Origin: Lathyrus oleraceus
Taxonomy: Eukaryota > Streptophyta > Magnoliopsida > Fabales > Fabaceae
Reading direction: 5' to 3'
Assembly: GCF_024323335.1 (NCBI RefSeq)
Contig: NC_066583.1
Span: 270,434,916 to 270,498,915 of the forward strand
Length of the DNA: 64,000 bases
A model generated the notes under the pieces. That model ran no database searches, was not told the origin of the DNA, and was given only the letters and a program-made list of their open reading frames with translations. Position numbers and translations under genes: made by a program. This document shows, in pieces, positions 23,659-36,420 of the stretch (positions are counted from its first letter, which is position 1; the number at the start of each line of letters is the position of its first letter).

Positions 23659-26600
23659 CTTAATTTCTATAGCGGTAAATTCATGATCATCAAGCTATGT
23701 ATAAGCTAGAGATCAAATAACAATAGTCGCCACCGCACTTTTATTGTTTCCAAGGGAAAAGGGAAAAAGTACGAACAAAACCCAAAAGTAAGAAGTTTTC
23801 AAATCAAACTAATAAAATGTCAGAGATTACATGTAAGGGGGTTGGTTACACAGAGGGAAGGTGTTAGCATCCAAAGTGTCCTAGGTACTCCTAGGGAGCC
23901 CTTTTTGGGTGCATATGTATTTTGTATGAAATGATGTTTACAAACAAATATAATTGGGGGATGAGAAAAGAATTCATTAATTATATTTTTTTTGGTTGAC
24001 AAGCCCTTCGGACTTGTGCCTACGTACAAACATAAAAATGAGGGATCAAAACCTCGTAGTTCGTGATACAAATTTCAAAGTGGATGCATTGCTTTTAACA
24101 AAAATTAAGTTTGAAAGGCACAAAGGCCAAAAAATGGTTTGAATGAGTTAATTCTTTTTGGCTTTTTGAAAGTTTTAAGTCAAGTATAGTTAAGTTTATT
24201 TACAAATTTGATTTAAGAAAAGAAGTTTTGAAAATGCATTGGCATAAGGCCAAAGTTTCTATCTTTTGCAAAGTGGTCAGAGTTTAGAACAAAATAAGTT
24301 CAATCAAAGAAGATTTTGAAAAGGGAGGGAGAGATTTTGAAATTAAATAAATGGGGAGGATATGAAGAGACTAATCCTATGCATAAAATTAAAAGTTAAG
24401 AGTTGAAAAGATCTGACTAATGGGTAGCAATCCAATAGACAAGAATGTCAATAGAAACCCAGAATTCTCTTGGACAATTAGAATCAAGCAACACACAAAT
24501 GCACAATTATATTATCTTGAAGAGCCAAGGCATCAAATAAAGATAGCCACATCCAAGCTTTAGCCACTCCATGATCTTCTTTAAATTACCCCATGTAACA
24601 GATGAATTCCACAAGTCACGGGTTCAAAATAACAGCTTCACAATGATCATGTTGCAGATGAACGCAGAGGGATCTTGAATGATGTATCAGATGAAGTTCA
24701 AATTGCAAGCACTTGGTTCCTTAATAAGTTGGCATTGGACATGTCCTTTAGCATAGGAATGTTACCTAAGTTCTAAGTCTGTTTGTCCAAGATCAAGCCA
24801 ACAGTCCAGACAAAAGTTTTTTAGGGTTTTTGTTGTTATTATGTACATTAATGGTCAAAGACCACACAAACAAGCAAAATATATACAAACAAGAAATGTC
24901 ACACAATATGAACCAAGTGGACAAAGTGAAAATTGCATTAACATAAGCAATTAGAATGATATGAACAATGGCAAATGAATAAAGGCTAGAATTAAATAAC
25001 ATTAAAGTAAATGGCTTGAAATTAAAAGTTAGTTGTTAATGGGTTAGAAGTTAGTATTGTTTTGCTTTTGCTTTTCATTTTTTATACATTCTTTGAAGAA
25101 CACTCAACCCACTTATCACATGCATGGATCCTTGAGCCAAGACATCTTCCAAAGGAAGGAAAAAAGGCCAAGTTTCCATACAATACCATGAAAGAGGGGA
25201 GACTTACAATCTCACTAACTAGAATGTTATGCCTTTTATGTCACAAATTTAGTGCTATGTTAAGAAATCGTAATGGAACTTATGTAGAAGTCACAACTAT
25301 TTGAGGTCGGGCAATAGAAATTTGGTGTTAATGTATGTTAGAGACATAATATAATGGACTATGCTCATGAAACATACCACACACAAAAAGAATATGCAAA
25401 AGGTGTGGCCTAATCTCATCCATACTCATGTTAATTTTTCAATCAACTAGATTTAGGATTTTGAGATATCATAGACCAAATGAGATGAATGCATAAAGAA
25501 GGGGAATAAGATGAAGAGGGGGGAAATGGATCAAAACTCAAATTGGTCAAACGAGGACTTTTACCAAATTAATATCATCCATTCATTTTGGGAGATGGAA
25601 TGTACACTCCATCAATCCTCTAAATCCAACGATATTAACTTGACAAAGTCAAATCAACCTTTACCAAGGCCCAACAGCAAGAGTCAAACACAAACAAGTC
25701 ATCACAATTGGTCAACAAAATTATTTGGCATTTATTCAAATTAAAAATACTAAAATAAGGCATTTAAATTAAATATGGTTTGTCAAATTCCTAAAACCTC
25801 ATCAAAACACCAAATAAATGGCCATGAGATTTATCATAGGTCAAACAAGGTCAAAGGACCTTGGAGAAAAAGTTTTAGAATTTTTAAAGACTTAAAAGTA
25901 TTTTTAAAAAATTAAAAACAAATGCAAAATCAATTAAATCCTGAAAAATATTAATAATGATCCAAAAATAATAATTTTAATTCAGAACATGAAAGAGAAA
26001 ATTATTTGAAAATTTTTGGTGAAACTCTCATATTTTTTGGATCAATATTAAAATTAATATGAATTAATAAAAATAAAAGGAATAAAAGAAAATCAGAAAA
26101 TAACAAAAAAACATGGACCACTTGATCTCCCTCATTAATTGAGGTGGCAGATCAAGTGGTTGAGCGCGCGCGTTCCATGATGCGCCTGAGTCAAACATCC
26201 ACACGCTTGGTAATCAATATGTATGCTCATGATTAAAACGTTCTGAATCCATCTAATAGCTCTGGAGCCTGCCACATCATTGCTGGAGCAAAGCGTCGAT
26301 CGTCTTCTCAGGCGACCTTGGCCGGACTGGTCCATTCATCACCACATCATAAATGAAAAAGGAGGACATGATCTGAAAGAAAAAATGGCGTAGAGCACGA
26401 ATCTGACCTCAATTTTAACTAACTCCACATATATAGAAAGATATGAGGAGTTGAATTTTGACGTGTGTCAACTAAGTTGCTTCGATTTGACCTCTAAGCA
26501 ACTCAATCTTCTTGTCTACATTGGTAGGACTTCAGACAACCAAAGATCCAAGAGAATTGAATGGAATTGAGAGAGAATCAAAGAGATGAAATTTTCTGGA

Positions 26601-26853
26601 AACTACCTTCAATGCAGGTCTCGATTCACTTGTTCTTGCTTTGGCTCGTGTTTGATCTTGTTCAGGATGCTTGCAGAAGAAGATTAGAATGCACAAAAGG
26701 TCTTGGATCCCTGGAGTTTTGAATCTCAAAACAGTGAGATTTAAACTCAATTTCTAAAGGAAATTCTCAGGATTATCCTTTCAAATGGAAGGGTTTGGTG
26801 TTTGGGATCAAAGATGGCGCCAAGGGGTTCTCAATTCTGAGCATATGGAGCTC

Positions 26854-26861
26854 TATTTATA
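26854..26861 (-). promoter_or_regulatory. TATA box of the Ogre 1 LTR
   Basis: TATAAATA on the minus strand in the 5' LTR, at a position also TATA-like in the 3' LTR and at 18070-18075. Presumed U3 promoter. Confidence 0.5.
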
Positions 26862-27302
26862 GCTAGATCATGTGATATTTACACCTTTCTAATGAGTTTC
26901 CAAAATTGGCAATGAGTGATGCATGTGTGCATGGGCGTGTACAGGCCCATGAGATTATTCCTTTAGGTCCATAATTGAGTGTGAGTAAGTCTGAAATGAA
27001 CTTGGAATGCAAGGCAAATGTATATGGAAGCTTGGAGTTTGATCTTTGCCAAATGATGATGCAATGTTCATGCCATGCGCAGCCCTAGCAAATATTGTCC
27101 CAAATGGATGAAATTGGACTTTATGGAAAGGTTAGATCAAGAGGAACAACTTTCATGTTCAACACTTTTTCATTTGGAGCTTGTAACATGAAGAATTTTG
27201 AGATGGAAGTTTGGAAATTTCAACATGTTGAAAATTTTTCTAAGTGTCAAGCCATATATCTCAATATTCCACCTTTCTTAACTTTTTATGTGAGCTTCAA
27301 AT

Positions 27303-28332
27303 TGTAAGAACAAAATTGGTTCTATAATAGACTTCTAAGATTTTGATGATAACAAAGGATGAAACCAAAAATGGCACTCTAACGAGATTTTTTCTAAGTG
27401 TGCAGGACTCTGAACATTCATACAGGACTCTGAACATTCACGCAGGACTCTAAACACTTACGGAGGATTCTGACCATATATCAGATGCAAACGTATGTCA
27501 GATACAAAGTATTAGATGATCAGACGCCGCTAAGAAAGGAGTACGTCCAGAACGATCTGATTCTGATGAAAGAAAGACAGCAAAGTCAGAAGCTCCAACA
27601 AACCATTGGCCTTAGACTCTGATAATTAAAGAAGACTAGTACACTGAGAAGCTCTGATGAAGTCAGACATAATCATCCTCTGAAGAATGACTCTGGTACA
27701 TCAAGACTCTAATGAAGGATCATAAGTCAAGAAAGCGTAACGGAAATAAATCTCACTATGGAAAGGAAGTATTTTAAGAAAGAATTTAAGAGGCAGACAA
27801 AATTGTTATAGTAAGAAACAATAGAAATAATGACATTAAATACTGATCAAAGACCAAGATTCTGTCATCACTCCAACGGTCCTTCTCAACTACTATATAA
27901 AGGACAGATTACTTCTCTAGAGAGACATATTTGCGACGCACAGAAACTTCATTCATATTCTCTATCATTTTTTCACGAGTTGCTGCTCTTACGTGAAAAA
28001 CTCTTGTTCTAAAACTTTTATGTAATACTCGCTTACTCTTAGAAGCGCGTTACATTATAACTCTATTTTGCTTAAATTATTGTTGTTCCTCAAGTGACTC
28101 TGCGCAGTCTGTATACTTGAGAGGGCTAAGAGATTATTCTCTTAGACGATTGGTTGTGTAATCCTTCAAAATTAGTGTATCCTTTTTGAAGGCGAAATCA
28201 CCTTGGTCGGGTGGACTGGAGTAGCTTTGTTTTCTAAGCGAACCAGTATAAAATTCTGTGTGTTCTTATTCTTTGAAAAAGCTTTTATTTCCAAAACAAT
28301 TCAAACCCCCTTTCTTGTTTTTCTCACCTTCA
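27303..28332 (+). repeat. SIRE-type copia LTR standing alone
   Basis: Starts TGTAAGAACAAAATTGG and ends CTCACCTTCA. Flanked by CAAAT on both sides (27298-27302 and 28333-28337), inside the Ogre 1 5' LTR. It matches 45007-46063, which has one extra copy of a short CAGGACTCTgAACATTCA-type repeat near its 5' end. TATATAAA at 27894-27901 is the likely TATA box. No PBS follows: the Ogre LTR resumes directly, so structurally it is a solo LTR even though a SIRE body begins 1.8 kb downstream. Confidence 0.9.
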
Positions 28333-29412
28333 CAAATGAGAAAAGTGTCTTCATAAAAGTTGTAGATATTTAAAATAACTTCAAAATGATCACCAATTTC
28401 ATGTCATTTGGATTTGGAATGATAGAGTTATACATTTTTTATGTTTGGAAAAATCACTTGCTCAATGGTATAGGTCAAAAGTGACCTATAATGTAACCTC
28501 ATACCACATGCTCAAAAAAGTTGAATTTACTCTCACTCCAAACATCAAAGTTGAATTAGACATCTTGAATTTAATTGTGCAACTTGGAAATATTTCATCT
28601 CATAAATATTGAGCAAGTTATGGCCTTGGGAAGTTGACTTTCAAATTAGGGTTTAGACAAAATGACCTATAATGTTTCAACATAGAAAATGATTTTCGAA
28701 GCAAAACTAGCCCTAGGTCTCAACATTAAAGTTGTTTGGAATGTAATTTAGAGTAACTTTTATTTTGGAATCATTTTCATATGGTAAAAATTGCAGGAGA
28801 TAGGGTCTAGGGAGCCCTAGTTTTGATTAGATGAATTCATCTGACCAACCACCATCAACCAACTTGCTAACTTTCAATTCTTTGGACTTTCTTGGCTCAC
28901 GGTAGATCATATATGTATAAGATGATGAATTTTGAAGTGTCCCTTGAGAAATTTGATCAATTGGTAAGATAGCTTGTTGGAGAAGTTACTCAAAATACCC
29001 AGTCAAACTAGGGTTTCCAAGGCAAACCACCTCCAAACTCTTGAAGAAAACTTGATCAATATGACATGTAGGAATCAATGGAACTCATATATGATGCTCA
29101 TAACGATTCTTGGATCAATTCATGGTTGTGCTCTTTGTCATGAGGGTCTCAAACCCTAGATATGAACTTGATAAATCAATGAGATCATGCCTTACCTACA
29201 AAAGAGTTAGGCAAATGCAGGGACATATTTTTTGTATTTTGGTTAGTAAAATGATAATATACAAGTATGATAGAATCACATAGTGCTTGGTGATCTCTCC
29301 CATAACAAACCCAATGAAAGAGGGGTAAGGAGGATGCCAAGGTATGGTCCCAATGTTAATGCTTATGATGAAATTACATGAGGAATCTTAGGGTCAAAAT
29401 TGGGGTCTTACA
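28333..29412 (-). repeat. Ogre 1 LTR terminal block, copy 1 of a duplication
   Basis: The sense-5' end of the Ogre 1 5' LTR between the SIRE LTR and the Athila junction. The same 1.08 kb is present at 46064-47142, again between a SIRE LTR and the Athila integrase. In the first 68 bases I count three differences between the copies, so they are not identical assembly copies. Confidence 0.85.
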
Positions 29413-30151
29413 CCTAAGTTCTTCTAGTTCATGGATATCTAATATTCGTTTTTTTGTCTGCGGCAGTGTAATTGAGATTAAGGGTCTTAATGGCCCAATA
29501 TGCTTTATGTTCTAATTCTACGGGCAGATGACACGATTTTCCATAAACTAGCTTAAAAGGTGTGGTTCCTATTGGGGTCTTATAAGCTGTCCTATATGCC
29601 CACAAGGCTTCTGGTAATTTTGAGGACCAATCTTTCCTAGAGGTGGCAACTGTCTTTTCTAAGATTTGTTTGATTTCTCGGTTCGATACTTCTACTTGCC
29701 CACTCGTCTGTGGGTGGTAGAATGTTGTTACGCGGTTCCGGACTCCATATTTCAGTAATAGCTTTTCAAAAATCCTTGAAATAAAATGGGAGCCACCATC
29801 ACTGATGACAAGTCTCGACACTCCAAATCTAGGGAAGATTATTCGCTTAAAGAGTCTAATTACCACTCGTGTGTCGTTTGTTAGAGAGGCAATGACCTCA
29901 ATCCATTTGGATATGTAATCGACTATAACAAGGATATACTTGTTACCAAAAGAAGATGGGAAAGGTCCCATAAAATCGATTCCCCAAACATCGAAGACTT
30001 CTACTTCCAAAATTCCTTTAAGCGGCATTTCGTCGCGTATAGATATGTTTCCAGTACGTTGACATCGGTCGCAATTTGTGATCGTGATGTGGACATCTTT
30101 CCACATAGTGGGCCAAAAGAGGCAGCTTGCAAGATCTTAGCGCAAGTCTTC
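29413..30151 (-). pseudogene. Athila integrase core, copy 1
   Basis: The frame 30106 to 29429 on the minus strand reads through the end of the zinc-binding domain ([11 protein letters not shown]) and the whole catalytic core. In that frame D44 (GIDFMGPFP), D103 (ISDGGSHF) and E139 ([10 protein letters not shown]) form a D-x58-D-x35-E triad. The core is open over about 225 codons. At 29413 it is cut by the Ogre 1 LTR (TSD CCTAA); the missing C-terminus is at 826-1030. At 30151 it ends abruptly at the sequence CTTC and continues as SIRE gag, whereas copy 2 (47143-47882) continues into RNase H. Confidence 0.9.
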
Positions 30152-30152
30152 T

Positions 30153-31447
30153 GGAGTTGCTATTCCCATAAGCAAAATGTCAGATGATCAGAAGCGTGAA
30201 TTCAAGAACCATTACAAAGCCAGAACGATACTTCTCAATGCCATTTCCTACAATGAGTATGAAAAAATCACCAACAGGGAAACAGCTAAAGATATACTTG
30301 ACTCCCTGAGGATGAATCACGAAGGAAACTCTCAAGTCAAAGAAACAAAGGCATGGCTCTAATCCAGAAATATGAAGCCTTCAAAATGGAGGACGATGAA
30401 GCTGTAGAGGTAATGTTTTCTAGATTCCAAACTTTAATTGCAGGACTCAAAGTGCTAGATAAAGGATATACCACTGTGGACCATGTCAAAAAGATCATCA
30501 GAAGCTTACCAAAGAAATGGAGACCTATGGTCACAGCCTTAAAACTATCAAAGGATTTGAACAACATCAGCCTTGAAGAACTCGTCAGCTCACTCAGAAG
30601 TCACGAGATAGAACTAGAGGAAGATGAGTCTCAGAAGAAGATCAAGTTTGTAGCACTAAAGTCTAGATCAGAAAGACGCAAGTTTGATCAAAACAAAGCC
30701 TTCCAGGCTGAAGAAGAAGACATTGATGACTCTGAAAAGGAAGACTCTAACGATGAGGAAGAATTGTCCCTTTTAACCAGAAGAGTAAAACAACTCTGGA
30801 GAAAAAGGAATAATAACTTCAGAAAACCAAGATCCAAAGGAGATCGATCAGAACCAACTTCAAAAGGTAAATCTTACAAAGATATAACTTGTTATGAATG
30901 TAAGGAAACAGGTCATTACAGAAACGAATGTCCCAAGTTAAAGAAAGAAAGCTCTAGAAGAGAAAATTTCAAGAAAAGTTCATTCAGAACCAAAAAGGGA
31001 CTGATGGCTACCTGGGATGACAGTGGATCTGACTCGTCAGAATCAAACTCTGATGAACAGGCAAATGTGGCACTTATGGCTACCACCTCCAAGAATACAT
31101 CAGATGGAGAATCTGAATCCGAAGAGGTATTTTCTGATCTTTCTCTCTCTGACCTTGAATCATGCCTATCTGAAACTCTAAACTCATATCAGAAACTCAA
31201 ACAAAAATTTAAAGCTGTAAAAGAGGTGCTTGAAGAAACTCTCGAAGAATGTGGTAAACTTGAGATAACGGTTTCAGGTCTAAAAGACGAAAACCGAATT
31301 TTGACATTAGAAAGAGATTCCACAAATAAACAATGTTTCAAACTTGAATAAGCGTTATCTCAAGCTCCACAAACTTCAAACACAGTAATTTATGAATATG
31401 AAAAATCTTTTCAAAAGTTTCTGAAGAATGGGATAGAGAGAAGTAGA
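30153..31447 (+). pseudogene. SIRE gag (N-terminally truncated)
   Basis: Starts mid-gene: the capsid-like part begins with MSDDQKREFKNHYKA at 30177 and lacks what should be a considerable N-terminal portion. A frameshift around 30350 leads into the 30353-31351 frame. This frame includes the UBN2-like gag segment (FSRFQTLIAGLKVLD, IIRSLPKKWRPMVTAL), a CCHC zinc knuckle CYECKETGHYRNEC starting at 30890, acidic Ser-rich linkers and a heptad-rich C-terminal stretch. A TAA at 31349-31351 interrupts the frame, which continues into pol. Confidence 0.85.
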
Positions 31448-33083
31448 ATGGCATCCATGATTTATGGGGTCAGTCAGAACAATAGAATAGGAATTGGGTA
31501 TGATCCCAGTGAAGATAAATCTTCTAGTAATGACAAACCTAAATCTCCGTTTTCTTATCACTATACACATACACAAGCACAACTCTTTAATAATGCCAGA
31601 AAACCCAAGGTGTTAAGAAACTTTGGGAAAACTAATAACAAAGGACCCAAAAGATTCTGGGTACCAAAGGATAAGATTGTTCATGTTGCAGATATCTTAT
31701 GCAGCAGAGTTAAAACACCAGTCATGGTACCTGGACTCTGGATGCTCGCGACACATGACGGGAAGGAAGTATATGTTCCAAAACCTGGAACTTAAAGATG
31801 CTGGATTCGTAGGTTTCGGAGGAAATCAGAAAGGAAGGATCAGAGGCTCCGGAACTATTGGTAATGGTACTCTTCCCTCTATATCTGATGTTCTCTATGT
31901 AGAAGGATTAATGCATAATCTGTTATCAATAAGTCAATTAAGTGATAACGGGTATGACGTAATCTTCAATCAAAAAACATGTAAAGCAATTAATCGAAAC
32001 AATGGAACAGTCCTATTCACTGGCAAGAGGAAAAACAATATTTACAAAATAAATCTTTCAAACCTAAAAGAACAAAATGTAAAATGTTTAATGTCTGTTC
32101 ATGAAGAGCAATGGGTATGGCATCGACGCTTGGGCCACATTAGCATGAGAAAGCTATCTCAGCTAAATAAACTCGAGTTAGTCAGAGGTCTACCCAAGCT
32201 GAAGTTTTCTTCAGATGCTCTATGTGAAGCATGTCAGAAAGGAAAATTTTCAAAATCATCTTTTAAAAAGAAAAACTTTGTTTCTACCTCTAAGCCTCTA
32301 GAACTTCTTCACATTGATTTGTTTGGTCCTATTAAAACAACATCAGTCAATGGGAAGAAATATGGACTAGTTATTGTTGATGAATTTAGTCACTGGACAT
32401 GGGTAAAATTCTTAAAACACAAGAGTGATTCTCACTCTGTATTCACTGGCTTTTGTTCCAAAGTGCAAAACGAATTTGACTCTAAAATCATCAGAGCCAG
32501 AAGTGATCATGGTGGAGAATTTGAAAATAAATTTATTGAAGAATTATTTGACTCTAATGGAATATCCCATGATTTCTCCTGTCCTAGAACTCCACAACAA
32601 AATGGAGTTGTAGAAAGGACGAATAGGACACTCCAAGAGATGGCCAGAACCATGATCAATGAAACAAATGTGGCTAAGCACTTTTGGGTTGAAGCAGTGA
32701 ATACAGCGTGTTATATTCAGAATAGAATCTCTGTAAGACCTATTTTGGAGAAGACTCCCTATGAACTGTGTAAAGGAAGAAAACCCAACATTTCTTATTT
32801 TCATCCTTTTGGATGCTCTTGCTTTATTCTGAATACTAAAGAACATCTGAACAAGTTTGATTCAAAGGCACAAAAAGGTATTATGTTAGGATACTCAGAA
32901 CGCTCTAAAGGCTACAGAGTATACAATACAGAAACCAAAATTGTGGAAGAATCAATTCACGTCAGATTTGATGATAAGCTTGACCCTGAAAAGTCAAAGC
33001 TAGTTGAGAAACTTGCAGATCTGGAGATTACTCTTGCAGGTTCTGACGAGAAGATCAAAGCACCTGATATACAAAGTTCATAA
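31448..33083 (+). pseudogene. SIRE protease and integrase
   Basis: Frame 31448-31795 then, after a frameshift, 31623-33083. The protease active-site segment is YLDSGCSRHMTG (about 31725-31760). The pre-integrase zinc-binding region has VWHRRLGHISMRKLSQL and CEACQKGKFSKSSF. The integrase core shows D in LLHIDLFGPI, D in RSDHGGEFEN and E in NGVVERTNRTLQ, followed by the GKKPNISYFHPFGC-like copia C-terminal region and YSERSKGYRVYN. The reading frame is otherwise open for 486 codons, ending at TAA 33081-33083. Confidence 0.9.
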
Positions 33084-34749
33084 GGAACTAAAGCCCCAGC
33101 GATCCAAAAGAAATCAAAAAGTCGCCCCAACATATCTGAAGAGTTGATTTTGGGAAACAGGGATGAACCTATCCAAACTAGGTCAACTTTCAAGGTACCT
33201 GAAGAAACCCCTCTAGGACTAGTATCTTTGATCGAGCCTACTTCCTGTGATGAGGCACTTCAAGATGACGATTGGGTTCTAGCCATGCAAGAAGAGCTAG
33301 ATCAATTCTCAAAGAATGACATCTGGGATCTTGTTCCTAAACCCAAAGGCACATTATTGGACCCAGATGGGTGTTCAGAAACAAGCTAAATGAGAAAGGC
33401 AAAGTCGTCAGAAATAAAGCTCGACTGGTGGCACAAGGGTACATTCAACAAGAAGGCATTGACTACAATGAAACATTTGCCCCAGTCGCCAGGTTAGAAT
33501 CTATTCGCTTACTTGTTTCATTCGCTGTAAATTATTCTATCAAATGGATGTCAAGAGCGCATTTCTTAATGGCTATATATTAGAAGAAGTGTATGTCAAT
33601 CAACCTCCAGGTTTTGAAAATTCAAATTGTCCAGAACATGTTTTTAAACTTAAGAAATCTTTATACGGACTAAAATAAGCTTCTAGAGCTTGGTATGAAA
33701 GGCTAAGTAATTTTCTTCTGGAACATGATTTTATCAGAGGGAAAGTTGACTCTACACTCTTCTGTAAAAACATTAATAATGATCTCATGATATGCCAGAT
33801 ATATGTTGATGACATCATTTTTGGTTCAGCTAACCCCTTTGTATGTCAAGAACTCTCTGAGCTAATGCAGGCAGAATTTGAAATGAGCTTAATGCAAGAA
33901 CTAAAGTTCTTTCTAGGAATTCAAATCAATCAAGCTTCAGAAGCCACCTATGTTCATCAAAGTAAATACATAAAAGACATTCTGAAGAAATTTGAAATGG
34001 TGGAATGCAAACCTGCTAAGACACCCATGCATCCAACTTGTATTCTGGAAAAAGAAGAAGTTAGTCAAAAGGTTTGTCAGAAGCTCTATCGTGGTATGAT
34101 ATGCTCTCTTCTCTATTTGACTACTACACGTCCTGATATTCTATTTAGTGTATGTCTCTGTGCCAGATTCCAATCAGAACCTAGAGAATCTCATTTAACA
34201 GCTGTTAAAAGAATACTCAGATATCTGAAAGGAACTCCTAACATGGGCCTGATGTATGAGAAAACATCAGAGTATAGACTTTATGGTTATTGTGATGCAG
34301 ATTACGCAGGGGACATAATGGAACGTAAAAGTACATCTGGAAATTGTCAGCTCTTGGGAAAGAATCTGATATCCTGGTCCAGCAAAAGACAATCAACCAT
34401 AGCCTTGTCCACTGCAGAAGCAGAAAATATTTCAGCATCATTATGCACTACTCAGATGCTCTGGATGAAGAATCAACTAGAGGATCTTCAAATCTTTGAG
34501 AGTAACATTCCTATCTTTTGTGACAATATTGTTGCCATATATTTAAGTAAGAATCCTATTTTGCACTCCAGAGCTAAGCACATAGAAATAAAACATCATT
34601 TCATTAGAGACTATGTTCAGAAAGGGGTAGTAACATTAAAAGTTATTGATACAGACCATCATTGGGCTGACATCTTTACCAAACCCCTTGTTGAAGATAG
34701 ATTCTCCATTATCTTAAAGAATCTAAACATTCAAAATTGTCCTGAATAA
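33084..34749 (+). pseudogene. SIRE reverse transcriptase and RNase H
   Basis: Copia RT in three frames: 33144-33389 (DDDWVLAMQEELDQF), 33371-33583 ([27 protein letters not shown]) and, after another frameshift and a TAA near 33676, 33787-34749. The catalytic YVDD is encoded at 33802-33813. The RNase H region has GYCDADYAGD, KRQSTIALSTAEAE and HIEIKHHFIRDYV. The last frame is open for 320 codons and ends at the natural C-terminus. The frameshifts and stop show loss of function. Confidence 0.9.
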
Positions 34750-35262
34750 AATGTGCCTCTGAGACAGCAAAATAAGACTCTGAAGTAAACAGTTGGATTT
34801 TGTATCTGACTCTGATGCTACTACCAGTTAGAAGTCATCTGAGTTAGAAATCTCTAGGAACCAACCCTTTGGTATTCTTGAAGATCAGATAAAGTAACAT
34901 GTGGAGCATCATGCGTCTGACCTTGGAACTTCTAGACAGTTGTCTAGCAATAATCAAGAAATAGTCTCTTGAGATCTCCTCGAGCAGTATGCTGATTTTG
35001 GGATTAGACATCATTTATGAGCTGTAATCATTCTCCCCTCTAACGTGCGTACTTGGTTTTTGTGCTAAACTCCCTTTTCTGTGTCGTTTTGCATACACCC
35101 TAATTTAGGTATTTAAACGTTTCACATTTCACAATTGCACACTTTTCACTCACAAACACACCTAGCACTCTCCTTCAATTTTCCTCTCTCTCTCTCTCAA
35201 AGGCATTTTTGTAGTTTTACTCAAGTTCTTCAACCTTCACCTCAAGTTCATCAACGCTCTTC
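34750..35262 (+). other. SIRE pol to env spacer
   Basis: No ORF. It includes a (CT)n run near 35186-35200 and a TTTAAACG/TTTCACATTTCACA stretch just before the env-like ORF, which could carry signals for a separate env transcript (inference). Confidence 0.4.
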
Positions 35263-36420
35263 ATGGATTATCAACAACAGTCTGTGTACAACTTCTCTCA
35301 ACAGATGAACTCAACTGAGAAAGCTCCAAGTTCAAGTCATCAAAACCCAGCAGTCACCGGCGTCGTTTCCACTCCCATTTACAAAGAACCTCACATTCTT
35401 GATCGTGGGCCTCATATTCATCTTGCAACACCGTTTGAAAAGCTGGAAGTGTTGTGTGAAACCTTGGTGGATTTTGACAACATGAGAAGAAATGGTGTCG
35501 ACCTCACTGATGAACTGAAGAAGCAAGGGTGGGAAAACTAATTTCAACGTCTCTATGGCCCAGTCTACGCAAATCTGGTAAAAGAATTCTGGAGGTTCGC
35601 TGACTCTGATGATCACTACATTGTCTCCTACATTCTGGGAGTCAAGATAGTCATCACAGAGAAATCAATTGTTGCTCTTCTGAACATGGAGAAGACTGGA
35701 GGAAGACGCATATACAACATCAATCCTAGGGCAAAGTATTTGTCCCATGAGATAAACCCTACAATTTTTCAACAAAGTGCTGAAGGCAAGCATTCCAAGA
35801 ACAAGGAACTGCATCAGAACCTCCGGGTATGGCTGAAGATCATCTTACGAACCATCCATCACCGCCCAGCCTCTAACTCCTCAGATTACATCAACACATA
35901 CCAGAAATGCATTCTTTACTGCATTCACAAGGGTCTGAAGCTCTGCCTTCCTGCACTCCTCTTCAAATATCTCAGAGACTCCGTGAAAGATACCATAAAC
36001 AATATGAAGGGAAGAAATTACATTCCTCTGGGGAGACTTATATCTGATGTGCTGATTTAAAGTGGCCTCGTGGACCATCTGATACAGCTCAGACTCATGG
36101 AAGACGTGATGATAGATACTGGAAGACCTTTGAACGCTTGAAATCTAAAGAGCATGGGAATTATTAATCAAGTAAGGGTCAAACCAACTTTGGACACCTC
36201 CTAGGAAGCACTTAAAGATCAGAGGGAGATCCCAAATGGACTCTATCTGTTCTCAAAGATCGACCCTCCAAAGGCAATCGCGTACTATTTAGAGGATCTG
36301 CGTAAACAAGGAGTAGACATCTCAGATTTCTCCTTAGACTAGCTGCCCGAATTTCCTCCAAATTTCATGAAGAGGACACGAGAACCATCTGAGAAGAAAA
36401 AGCAGGCAAAGAGAGCAAAG
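35263..36420 (+). pseudogene. SIRE env-like ORF, part 1
   Basis: Starts with ATG at 35263 (MDYQQQSVYNFSQQMN). The frame has stops near 35539 and 36058 and further ones downstream, and continues in recognisable form to the insertion point at 36420 (EPSEKKKQAKRAK). It contains the fold-like segment HSKNKELHQNLRVWLKII ... ISDVLI that occurs in the N-terminal half of SIRE env-like proteins. The function of the family is unproven; it sits where a retroviral env would. No signal peptide is evident. It continues at 41187. Confidence 0.65.

Larger units (their letters stand above)
1031..29412 (-). mobile_element. Ogre-type Ty3/gypsy element 1 (with nested inserts)
   Basis: A giant LTR retrotransposon of the Tat lineage (Ogre type), sense on the minus strand, about 28.4 kb including inserts. 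Its LTRs are 1031-5439 and 23668-29412. The flanking 5-bp target-site duplication is CCTAA (1026-1030 and 29413-29417), inside an Athila integrase gene. Order on the minus strand: 5' LTR, PBS, leader, ORF1, gag-pro, [composite of other Ogre pieces replacing RT and RNase H], integrase, 3' UTR with repeat arrays, polypurine tract, 3' LTR. An ORF upstream of gag distinguishes Ogre from other Tat elements. Stops and frameshifts in every ORF make it non-autonomous. Confidence 0.9.
23668..29412 (-). repeat. Ogre 1 5' LTR (interrupted by a SIRE LTR)
   Basis: Partner of 1031-5439. The sense start TGTAAGACCCC is at 29412 and the sense end at 23668 reads CCGCTATA, so the terminal CA is mutated to TA. 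The LTR is split by the SIRE LTR 27303-28332 with duplicated CAAAT. It keeps a roughly 0.3-kb block (about 25520-25850) lost in the other LTR. Confidence 0.9.

Noticed and set aside
35186..35200. CT microsatellite as a regulatory element
   Set aside because: A short (CT)n run before the env-like ORF. Nothing distinguishes it from chance.
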